Part shown: positions 15,036 through 21,287 of the stretch, one piece after another
How positions within the stretch are numbered: the first letter of the stretch is position 1
Layout: the number at the start of each line of letters is the position of its first letter
NCBI GenBank assembly: GCA_002007315.1
Contig: LNZQ01000024.1
Span: 1-21,601 of the forward strand
Direction: 5' to 3'
Source of the DNA: Epulopiscium sp. Nele67-Bin004
Lineage (GTDB): Bacteria; Bacillota_A; Clostridia; Lachnospirales; Cellulosilyticaceae
Length of the DNA: 21,601 bases
Notes under the pieces: model-generated
Seen by the model: only the letters and a program-made list of their open reading frames with translations
Told to the model about the DNA's origin: nothing
The model's database searches: none
Position numbers and translations under genes: made by a program

Positions 15036-15131
15036 TAGGCAAGGAGACACGTCACTTCAGTGATGAGTAGTTGACTCCCAACACAAGCACTCAAAAACAT
15101 AAATTTTTTTGGTACTTTTGTTTTTTGCCTA
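15036..15131 (-). promoter_or_regulatory. Structured leader RNA candidate upstream of the ferredoxin gene (possible riboswitch)
   Basis: On the minus-strand RNA UAGGCAA (15131-15125) pairs with UUGCCUA (15042-15036), closing a 96-nt element that ends 4 nt before the AUG. Inside is a long arm: AACA with UGUU, AAGUAC (15117-15112) with GUGCUU (15090-15085), and CAAAAA with UUUUUG around an 8-nt loop. A second arm has GGAG (15078-15075) with CUCC (15046-15043) and an inner UCAC-UGAA-GUGA hairpin. A U-G pair is present only on the minus strand (it would be C-A on the plus), supporting RNA on this strand. It matches no riboswitch class I recognise. Confidence 0.5.
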
Positions 15132-15135
15132 GCAG

Positions 15136-15161
15136 TAAAACACCCCTCATTAATTTGAGGG
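15136..15161 (-). terminator. Hairpin after the Ser/Asn-rich gene
   Basis: On the minus strand CCCTCA (15161-15156), a 6-nt loop, TGAGGG (15149-15144), then GTGTTTTAC. The short U-run suggests a leaky terminator, so the ferredoxin gene may be reached by read-through; no obvious promoter lies between. The hairpin starts 8 nt after the stop codon at 15169. Confidence 0.65.
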
Positions 15162-15168
15162 TCTATTT

Positions 15169-15894
15169 TTAGTCGTACCATTCATCTTTGTTTGACTCAT
15201 GTTTTTCTTTCAAACGTCTTGCAAACTTCATAATACCATATATGCATAACGCACCTAATGCCAGTACGAAAATCACCACAAATAGCGACGTACCAAAACT
15301 TACATTAGCTGATGAACTATACACGCTGCTTGACCTACCAAACGAAAATATATTGCTAAAACTCGCAGCAACAATCCCCGCAACAACACCCGATGCTATC
15401 GCATTTCTAAAACTGTTGGAGTTTGAGTTGTTGTTAGCTGTGTTGTTAGTTGTACTGTTATTAGTAGAATTATTTGAGTTATTAGTACTACTTGATGAAC
15501 TAGAGCTATTAGAATTAGTTGTATTGTTAGTAGAACTATTTGAATTACTCGTACCACTTGACGAATTCGAGCTATTAGAATTAGTCGTATTGTTAGTAGA
15601 ACTATTTGAATTACTCGTATCACTTGACGAACTCGAGCTATTTGAATTACTCATACCACTTGACGAGTTAGTACTGCTGTTGTTTGTCGTGTTACCTGAG
15701 GAACTTGAACTGCCACTTGTTCCGCTTGAAGTCCCCGATGAATTAGAAGTGCTTGACTTACTTGTGCTACTTGATGAATTTGAGCTACTACTAGAATTAC
15801 TTTTTGTTCCATAAACCTCCATAGGCGGAGCAGTCACGCTAACAACTATAACTAAAATTAAGCACCATAACAACGCTAATTTATTTTTTCTCAC
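15169..15894 (-). CDS. Secreted or membrane-anchored Ser/Asn/Thr-repeat protein
   Basis: A 241-residue low-complexity protein. Residues 1-29 form a signal peptide (LALLWCLILVIVVSVTAPP). Residues 31-160 are almost only Ser, Asn, Thr and Gly, with three 22-23-residue repeats. A glycine/alanine hydrophobic stretch follows at about 164-180 (NAIASGVVAGIVAASFSNIF). Residues 203-222 form a transmembrane helix, and the end is a charged cytoplasmic tail. It would be an extracellular stalk anchored at its C-terminus. The start is GTG 15894, seven nt after GGGGG; the overlapping ATG is followed by a stop. It lies 37 nt after the DUF1275 gene on the same strand, so it is probably co-transcribed. No function can be assigned. 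Confidence 0.75.
   Translation of the reverse strand: MRKNKLALLWCLILVIVVSVTAPPMEVYGTKSNSSSSSNSSSSTSKSSTSNSSGTSSGTSGSSSSSGNTTNNSSTNSSSGMSNSNSSSSSSDTSNSNSSTNNTTNSNSSNSSSGTSNSNSSTNNTTNSNSSSSSSSTNNSNNSTNNSTTNNTANNNSNSNSFRNAIASGVVAGIVAASFSNIFSFGRSSSVYSSSANVSFGTSLFVVIFVLALGALCIYGIMKFARRLKEKHESNKDEWYD
15452..15652 (-). repeat. 66-nt tandem repeats in the Ser/Asn-rich gene
   Basis: Units at 15521-15586 and 15587-15652 are nearly identical; a diverged copy with 3 extra nt lies at 15452-15520. Each encodes 22 or 23 residues of the Ser/Asn/Thr tract. The period is a multiple of three, so changes in copy number would alter stalk length without a frameshift. Confidence 0.75.
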
Positions 15895-15931
15895 ATTGAT
15901 TCCCCCTAAATTTATATTTTATAATACTATA

Positions 15932-16582
15932 TCACAATTTGTTTGTTTTTGCTATCGCTACATACAAAACAGCAAGTATGATACACCCAAACCATGATGC
16001 CCTTTCTTGGAACATTTGACTAACAAATATACCAACAAAACTCCCCAGTGGAAATGAACACACCATAATAAGCGTGTCCCTAGCGATATCCAAATCTTTT
16101 TTACCAATCAAAGCCCTATACACACTTTGGGCAAAATTTCGCAAATCACCAGTACAAATTGTAGTATTATGCATTCCTCCATACCACTTCCCAAAAGTGG
16201 ACAACTGCATTTGGGCTATAAATGAAAATGCCGAAATAACAGCGACATCAGCCACCCCCATAGGCACGAACGCCACAACAAAAAACGCCATAAACTCTAT
16301 AAACAAACTTTTTCGTTGCCAAATATCAAAATATTTTGGGTTAGGATTGTTTTTCAAAAACTCACAAAAGAAGCCACCTAATACACAAAAAATTATCGAA
16401 AATATGGGCGTTTGGAGCATATCATAATCTTGCAACGCCAAAGATATTCCGATTTTGGACATATTAGCTGTTTGCATAATGGCAAACGTTTCATTTCTAG
16501 TGATATAAGTGTAAGCATTCAAAAACCCAGCTAAAAACGTTAATGACGTCAAGAACCACACTTTTTCATAACTTTTAGACAT
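15932..16582 (-). CDS. DUF1275/YoaK-family membrane protein
   Basis: A 216-residue polytopic membrane protein with about six hydrophobic helices. Family features are the early FLAGFLNAYTYITRNETFA and QTANMSKIGI segments (residues 18-47) and the MQLSTFGKWYGGMHNTTICTGDLR region (about 126-149; the last part is the conserved TG(N/D)LR motif). Function in the family is not established; transport has been suggested. The start ATG 16582 has AAGAGG upstream. Its gene leads the minus-strand group with the Ser/Asn-rich protein. It is divergent from the decaying MarR operon, with 97 nt between the two. Confidence 0.85.
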   Translation of the reverse strand: MSKSYEKVWFLTSLTFLAGFLNAYTYITRNETFAIMQTANMSKIGISLALQDYDMLQTPIFSIIFCVLGGFFCEFLKNNPNPKYFDIWQRKSLFIEFMAFFVVAFVPMGVADVAVISAFSFIAQMQLSTFGKWYGGMHNTTICTGDLRNFAQSVYRALIGKKDLDIARDTLIMVCSFPLGSFVGIFVSQMFQERASWFGCIILAVLYVAIAKTNKL

Positions 16583-16619
16583 AATTAAACCTCTTTTTTA
16601 AGAATTAATATTTATTGTA

Positions 16620-16674
16620 TTGACTTTTTAGTTATCATGTATTATTACAACGAATAGTTGGATATCAAACTATT
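16620..16674 (+). promoter_or_regulatory. MarR-type promoter and operator
   Basis: TTGACT (16620-16625), 17 nt, and TATTAC (16643-16648) form a promoter. A palindrome with half sites AATAGTTGGAT and ATCAAACTATT (16653-16674, one mismatched pair) lies at the transcription start. Such AGTTTGATATCAAACT-like sites are typical MarR operators. The operator is intact although the adjacent MarR gene has lost its DNA-binding part. Confidence 0.7.
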
Positions 16675-16679
16675 ATTAG

Positions 16680-16895
16680 GAGGTAAAAATTGAACAGTGT
16701 CAAAACGATAAACGAGTTACTTTTTGTGTGCTAACTGAAAAAGGAGAGCAGTTGAGCCCCATATTTTTAGATGTATCACAAAAACTATACGACACAATAT
16801 ATAAAGATATTTCTAACGAGGATAAAGAACAATTTAGACGTACATTACAGATGATTTTAGGCAATTTGGAGGGAGAAGATGATGAAAAAATTTAG
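16680..16895 (+). pseudogene. MarR-family regulator, N-terminal half deleted
   Basis: The open frame from 16680 to TAG 16893-16895 encodes about 71 residues equal to the C-terminal part of a MarR protein. It begins in the wing of the winged helix (CQNDKRVTFCVLTEKGEQL) and continues into the C-terminal dimer helix (LYDTIYKDISNEDKEQFRRT, then LQMILGNLE). A stop at 16677-16679 precedes it, and no good in-frame start exists. The ribosome site AGGAGG (16678-16683) serves only a TTG at 16690 that is out of frame and terminates after 14 codons. The promoter, operator and ribosome site are retained, so the lesion is a deletion of about 90 residues joining the ribosome site to the wing. The fragment could not bind DNA. 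Confidence 0.8.
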
Positions 16896-17235
16896 CATTA
16901 TTTTGTTAGGGGCTACGCTAATGTTATCAGGGTGTGGCACTGATGATGCAAATCAAGATGAAAAATCCGACGTGTTGCGTGTCGGTATGTCGCTAAAATA
17001 TCCACCTATGACGTATGTTGATAACAGCGGACAGCCCGCAGGACTTGAAGTTGATATAGCAAAAGAAGTAATAAATGCTATAATGGAACTAAAAAATTCG
17101 GGAATTAACTTTATTTTTGTAACGCATAAGTTGGAGTTTGCAAAGAAGTTTGCAGACTACTATATATTTATGGATAACGGAAAAATTATTGAAAGTAATG
17201 ATATTGATAAATTAGATTATAGTATTAATTTATAG
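16879..17235 (+). pseudogene. In-frame chimera: amino-acid-binding lipoprotein start fused to ABC ATPase end
   Basis: A 118-residue frame. Residues 1-19 are a lipoprotein signal with lipobox LSGC (C19). Residues 32-67 (VLRVGMSLKYPPMTYVDNSG, then AGLEVDIAKEV) match the beginning of a family-3 extracellular solute-binding protein. From about residue 68 the sequence becomes the region just after Walker B of a polar-amino-acid ABC ATPase: INAIMELKNSGINFIFVTHK, with the H-loop histidine, then ADYYIFMDNGKIIE. The binding lobe, the permease and the ATP-binding half are missing, so a deletion of roughly 1.5-2 kb inside an uptake operon is the simplest cause. The fusion would be secreted with an ATPase tail and cannot work as either part. 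Its ATG overlaps the MarR remnant stop. Confidence 0.82.
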
Positions 17236-17290
17236 TATTAATAATAAGGAGATAACTCAATTTTTACAATCATACTAAAGGAGCATACAA

Positions 17291-17749
17291 ATGAAAATCG
17301 AAGAAATTTATGGAAAATTTGATAAGATAGGCAGTTTAACATTTTCAACTATCGGCAATAATAATTATATAGAAAATCGTATCGCACATTTTTTTGCATA
17401 CGACAAAGATGGAATTTATTTTAGAACGATGCAAATTAAACCATTTTATGAACAACTTGTTAATACTAAAAAAGTTGCTATGTGTGGCATGTATCCAAAT
17501 TCACATGTTGAGCATGATAGTGAGGGTTTACCCCATTTTTACCCTGGCTACACAGCACGAATAACGGTTTGTATTACAGATAAATGTATCGCTTGTGGGC
17601 AGTGCTTTTCGGTATGTTCATTTAAGGCGATAAAAGCAGGAGAACAATATAGCGTTATTGAAGAAAGATGTGATGAATGTGGCGACTGTTTTGTAGCTTG
17701 CCCTGTTGATGCAATATTAACACGTAGCGAAAAGAACGAGGTGAAGTAA
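17291..17749 (+). CDS. Flavin-barrel (PNPOx-like) plus two-cluster ferredoxin protein, probably internally deleted
   Basis: A 152-residue protein. Residues 1-93 resemble the first half of a pyridoxamine-oxidase-like split barrel (RIAHFFAYDKDGIYFRTM, then KPFYEQL and the VAMCGMYPN strand). Residues 97-145 are a ferredoxin domain with two complete 4Fe-4S sets: C99, C102, C105, C109 and C127, C130, C133, C137. Split barrels of this type usually need 120-150 residues. Here the strand GYTARIT (about 86-92) runs directly into VCITDKCIACG, so the second half of the barrel seems to be missing. The frame is open with a good ribosome site (AAAGGAG), so a shortened protein is made; flavin binding is doubtful. 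Neighbours on both sides carry lesions, supporting decay. Confidence 0.7.
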   Translation: MKIEEIYGKFDKIGSLTFSTIGNNNYIENRIAHFFAYDKDGIYFRTMQIKPFYEQLVNTKKVAMCGMYPNSHVEHDSEGLPHFYPGYTARITVCITDKCIACGQCFSVCSFKAIKAGEQYSVIEERCDECGDCFVACPVDAILTRSEKNEVK

Positions 17750-17750
17750 C

Positions 17751-18611
17751 ATGAAAGTTGCTATTTTATATGAATCGGGCGAGTGGTCAGACTACGCCCT
17801 TTTAGACAATTTAAAGAAGTTGGGAGTTGATGCCGACTTAATTAACATGAACACAAGTTTAGAATTAAATAATTTGTTGCAGTATCAACTGGTAGTTAGT
17901 CGAATATTTGCAAGTGCACAATTTAGAAAAAATTTTTAGGCATTAGAGCAAATGCCTAAAGTTATTGAATTTTTAAAAGAGCATAAAATACTTTTGCTAA
18001 ACGATTACAATGCACATTTTTATGAGATAAATAAAATGTTAGCAACGGATATACTAGCAACCAACGGGATAGATGTGCCTTATACTTATGGTATATTTTC
18101 AACTAGCCTTATACCCGAACTTCAATATCCAGTTATTATTAAGCCTAATTGTGGTGGCCGCACAAATCTAACATACATTATAAAAGAAGAAACTGATATT
18201 TTTAGTATTTTAGATGAGATTGCATCTTTTGAAATGATAGTTCAAAAATATATTCAGCCAGAATTTATAACACGTATAGAAGTTATTGATAAAGAGTGCA
18301 AACTTATATTAAAACGTAGCGTGTGTGATAACGGATTATCGGCTTATAAATACGGCTCAACATATGAATTTTATCCTGACTGTAGTCAATATATTAAAAA
18401 TACAGCGATTAAAGTTATGGATATTTTAGATATTCAAATGGGCAGTATGGACATTATTGAATATGACGGGAAAGCGTATATTATTGATGTAAATTCAGTG
18501 TCCAATACGTCTGAAGACTGCACAGAATTATTTCAATTTGACCTTATGTTAGAAACTGCAAAATTTATTTTCAAAAAGTGTTTATCACTTGAAAATAGTG
18601 GCAATAATTAA
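17751..18611 (+). pseudogene. ATP-grasp ligase (RimK-like) interrupted by one in-frame amber codon
   Basis: One continuous reading frame of 287 codons is cut by TAG at 17937-17939; the parts 17751-17936 and 17940-18611 are in the same phase. The first part (62 residues) is the pre-ATP-grasp domain (VAILYESGEWSDYALLDNLK, ending SRIFASAQFRKNF). The second has ATP-grasp features: YPVIIKPNCGGRT with the nucleotide-binding lysine, EMIVQKYIQPEF, and GSMDIIEYDG with IDVNSVSN as Mg ligands. CAG to TAG is a single transition and Gln would suit the helix, so a nonsense mutation is the simplest reading. An ATG at 17952 lacks a good ribosome site. It starts 1 nt after the ferredoxin gene, so it belongs to the same operon. 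Substrate unknown. Confidence 0.78.
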
Positions 18612-18635
18612 ATTAGTAAGAAATGGGGAGTGTTT

Positions 18636-19880
18636 ATGTTGACATTAGAAGGAAAATACGCAACGGCAACAGTGTTTACTGAAAATATTGAAGCTGGAGC
18701 AGTAAGCCAAATACTACAAGTGTGCAACAACGTTATTAGCGAAAATTCTAAAATCGCTATAATGCCTGATGTGCATGCGGGAAAAGGTTGTACAATAGGT
18801 ACAACTATGACTATAAGCGATAAAATTGTACCAAATTTAGTTGGTGTAGATATTGGTTGTGGAGTAGCAGTTCAACCGATTATAGTAAAAAAAGGACTTG
18901 ATTGGATAAATGAATTTGATAAAACGCTTAAAAAAGTTGTACCTGCTGGCACAAATGTACGCCAAAGACCTCATAAGTTCGCAAAACAAACTAGAATAGA
19001 AGAACTTCGATGTATAAAACATGTTAACATAAGACGTGCAACAGATTCAATAGGCACTCTTGGCGGGGGCAACCACTATATTGAAGTAAACTATGACTCT
19101 AAGGGACGACATTATTTATGTATACACTCCGGCAGTCGCAACTTAGGCAAACAAATAGCCGAACACTACCAAAAATTAGCATACAATATTTTAAATGACA
19201 CCAAACAAATACAAGCTCAAGAAGTTCAAGAAGCGATACAACAACTTCAAAAAGAAAATAAAAATCACCTTATAGATGATGTTGTTAAAAATATTAAGCA
19301 AAAGTATTCAGAAGATATAAAGATTCCAAAAGAACTTTGTTTCTTGCAAGGTAAATATATGGACGATTATTTACATGATATGGACATTGCAACTGAATAC
19401 GCATATTATAACCGCAGTGCTATGATATATGAAATTATACGTAATATGAAAGGTCGTATTGACTATGCTTCTACAGAAGAAAATTATAAATCTTTTGATA
19501 CAGTACATAACTATATCGACATAAATCAAAAGATTTTACGCAAGGGTGCAGTCTCAGCTGTGAAAGACGAAATATTAATTATTCCTATCAATATGCGTGA
19601 TGGTTCTATTATAGCTATTGGAAAAGGCAACCCAGACTGGAATTATTCAGCACCACATGGTGCAGGTAGAATTATGAGCCGTTCTGGTGCAAAAGAAAAA
19701 GTTACTTTATCTATGTTTAAACAATCAATGGAAGGTATTTATACCACTTCTGTGAACTCGGGGACAATAGACGAAAGTTGTTTTGTATACAAAGACCTGC
19801 AAGAAATTGTTACTAATATTCATGATGCTGTAGAAGTGATAGATATAATAAAACCTATCTACAACTTTAAAAGTAAATAA
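18636..19880 (+). CDS. rtcB: RNA-splicing ligase RtcB
   Basis: A 414-residue GTP- and Mn-dependent ligase that joins RNA ends bearing 2',3'-cyclic phosphate or 3'-phosphate to 5'-hydroxyl, used in repair of cleaved RNA. All active-site elements are present: PDVHAGKGCTIG (44-55), D72 and C75 in VGVDIGCG, H147 in GGGNHYIE, H164 in HSGSRNLG, H291 in VHNYID, RKGAVSA (302-308), and H341 in APHGAGRIMSR, the guanylated histidine. The 414-residue length is that of the common bacterial form. ATG 18636 is chosen because GGGGAG ends at 18630; the GTG at 18630 overlaps that ribosome site. No archease, RtcR or prfH gene is adjacent. It follows the decayed operon by 24 nt but shows no damage. Confidence 0.95.
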   Translation: MLTLEGKYATATVFTENIEAGAVSQILQVCNNVISENSKIAIMPDVHAGKGCTIGTTMTISDKIVPNLVGVDIGCGVAVQPIIVKKGLDWINEFDKTLKKVVPAGTNVRQRPHKFAKQTRIEELRCIKHVNIRRATDSIGTLGGGNHYIEVNYDSKGRHYLCIHSGSRNLGKQIAEHYQKLAYNILNDTKQIQAQEVQEAIQQLQKENKNHLIDDVVKNIKQKYSEDIKIPKELCFLQGKYMDDYLHDMDIATEYAYYNRSAMIYEIIRNMKGRIDYASTEENYKSFDTVHNYIDINQKILRKGAVSAVKDEILIIPINMRDGSIIAIGKGNPDWNYSAPHGAGRIMSRSGAKEKVTLSMFKQSMEGIYTTSVNSGTIDESCFVYKDLQEIVTNIHDAVEVIDIIKPIYNFKSK

Positions 19881-19953
19881 ATTATCTTTATAATTGAACC
19901 CTTTTTATTGTATTGCATATATTGCTAATAGAGTAGAAAGGGGGGAGAGTTTA

Positions 19954-20112
19954 ATGTATAAGTTTATAATTATATGTCAAATGATTATAATAGCATGTTT
20001 AGTAGTATTATTAAACGTATCATTCGTTGAAGGTACAACTATTGGGTTGTTATCGTTTGTAATGGGTTGCACAATAGCTAACATTGCAACTAACCTTGAT
20101 AAATTGCAATAA
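19954..20112 (+). CDS. Small two-helix membrane protein
   Basis: A 52-residue protein with a hydrophobic helix at 3-22 (KFIIICQMIIIACLVVLLNV) and a second at about 29-45 (TIGLLSFVMGCTIANIA). The ends are short and polar. The start ATG 19954 has an excellent ribosome site (AAGGGGGGAG). The in-frame TTG at 19894 would precede that site. No family is recognised. Position just after rtcB is not evidence of a shared role. Confidence 0.65.
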   Translation: MYKFIIICQMIIIACLVVLLNVSFVEGTTIGLLSFVMGCTIANIATNLDKLQ

Positions 20113-20153
20113 AAAGTTTAAAAAATCATCATATAATTTTCTTATTTAAACGA

Positions 20154-20183
20154 TTGACAACTAAAGTCATTTTATGCTAGAAT
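20154..20183 (+). promoter_or_regulatory. Promoter of the pyrimidine operon
   Basis: TTGACA (20154-20159), an 18-nt spacer and TAGAAT (20178-20183) with an upstream TG (extended -10, TGC at 20175-20177). Transcription would start near 20190, leaving an untranslated leader of about 185 nt before pyrF. Confidence 0.75.
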
Positions 20184-20258
20184 ATGGAAAGAATTTAACA
20201 AAAGAATTTTCTTTATATTTAGCATATTTTGGCTGAACTAATTTGTATTTTTAATATG

Positions 20259-20339
20259 TAGGTCTATGGGTATATTATAGCCTATACGTTAGTATATATA
20301 TTAAAACTAATAACAATGCTAATCGTTGTTATTTTTTTT
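20259..20339 (+). promoter_or_regulatory. pyrF: pyrF leader with attenuator terminator
   Basis: A hairpin with TAGG-t-CTAT (20259-20267) and ATAGCCTA (20277-20284) is followed by TTAGT (20289-20293) with ACTAA (20306-20310). Next comes a terminator: AATAACAATG (20309-20318), loop CTAAT, CGTTGTTATT (20324-20333), then TTTTTT (20334-20339). The terminator lies only 36 nt before the start codon and far from any upstream stop, so it is an attenuator. The ACTAA arm overlaps the terminator stem, giving a mutually exclusive pair. No PyrR-type binding loop is seen. Confidence 0.65.
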
Positions 20340-20375
20340 GTAAAAATTTGTCTTAAGAGAAGAAAGGATAATTGT

Positions 20376-21287
20376 ATGATTGATAATTTAATACGCAAAA
20401 TAGCACAAAAGCAAAATCCGACAGTAGTAGGACTTGACCCTACTTATGAGATGATACCAAATTTTATTAGAGAAGAAGCTATAGATTTGTTTGGTAAAAC
20501 TCCTAAGGCAGTTGCCCATATGTATATTACATTTAACAAAATGATTATTGATGAAACCGCAGATTTAATCCCTGCAATAAAACCACAAATTGCAATGTAC
20601 GAAAAATATGGACTAGAAGGTATAAGAGCATATATAGAAACGATTGAATATGCAAAAGCTAAAGACTTAGTTATAATTGGAGATATAAAAAGAGGAGATA
20701 TTGCATCAACAGCTGCTGCATATGCAAGTCATATAGGTGGAACATCTATCGAAGGTGAACAGTTTGACTTGTGGGGCGAAGATTTTGTTACGCTAAATCC
20801 ATATATGGGATATGATGGGATAGAACCATTTATAGACCACTGTGACAAGCTAAACAAAGGATTGTTCATACTAGTTAAAACTAGCAACCCAAGTAGCGTT
20901 GAAGTTCAAGATTTAACATCAAATGGACAACCAATTTATCATTATGTTGCTGATTTAGTATCAAAATGGGGCGAAAACTTAATTGGTGAATTTGGTTATA
21001 GCAAAATAGGTGCTGTTGTTGGAGCAACTTATAAAGAACAAGGTGAAGACTTAAGAAAAAGAATGCCACATACATTTTTCTTAGTTCCAGGATATGGTGC
21101 ACAAGGTGGAACGGCTAGTGACCTACAAGGATATTTTGATAAAAATAATCAGGGAGCAATAGTTAATTCGTCAAGAGGTATAATTTCGGCATATAAAATC
21201 CAAAATATAGATGAAAAAGACTTTGCAAAAGCGTCAAGAGAAGCGGTACTTACAATGAGAGATGACCTACAAGGAGTGATGAAATAA
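20376..21287 (+). CDS. pyrF: Orotidine 5'-phosphate decarboxylase
   Basis: A 303-residue enzyme that converts OMP to UMP, the last step of de novo pyrimidine synthesis. GLDP (19-22) begins the barrel, GDIKRGDI (102-109) supplies the catalytic D103-K105-D108 array, and VVGATY plus GAQGGTASDL near the end form the phosphate-binding part. Length and motif form are of the larger (about 300 residue) type-2 OMP decarboxylase rather than the 230-residue type. The start ATG 20376 has AGAAAGGA; the longer frame would begin in the attenuator. The carA gene begins directly at the base after its stop, so they are one operon. Expression is likely set by the attenuator immediately upstream. Confidence 0.95.
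   Translation: MIDNLIRKIAQKQNPTVVGLDPTYEMIPNFIREEAIDLFGKTPKAVAHMYITFNKMIIDETADLIPAIKPQIAMYEKYGLEGIRAYIETIEYAKAKDLVIIGDIKRGDIASTAAAYASHIGGTSIEGEQFDLWGEDFVTLNPYMGYDGIEPFIDHCDKLNKGLFILVKTSNPSSVEVQDLTSNGQPIYHYVADLVSKWGENLIGEFGYSKIGAVVGATYKEQGEDLRKRMPHTFFLVPGYGAQGGTASDLQGYFDKNNQGAIVNSSRGIISAYKIQNIDEKDFAKASREAVLTMRDDLQGVMK

Noticed and set aside
15036..15131. T-box, SAM, fluoride, purine or c-di-GMP riboswitch
   Set aside because: None of the conserved sequence blocks of these classes that I know are present; it is kept as an unclassified leader.
15032..15181. 50-residue N-terminal extension of the ferredoxin protein
   Set aside because: It would run through the preceding terminator hairpin and the structured leader, and it overlaps the stop of the Ser/Asn-rich gene; the family begins at MKKIVVD.
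15188..15814. Long plus-strand frame opposite the Ser/Asn-rich gene (Leu/Glu-rich)
   Set aside because: It is the complement of a simple Ser/Asn repeat, which is automatically open; it lacks a plausible start and has no recognisable domain.
17937..17939. Programmed recoding of the amber codon
   Set aside because: There is no evidence in the window of a suppressor tRNA or pyrrolysine gene, and three neighbouring genes are damaged, so a nonsense mutation is simpler.
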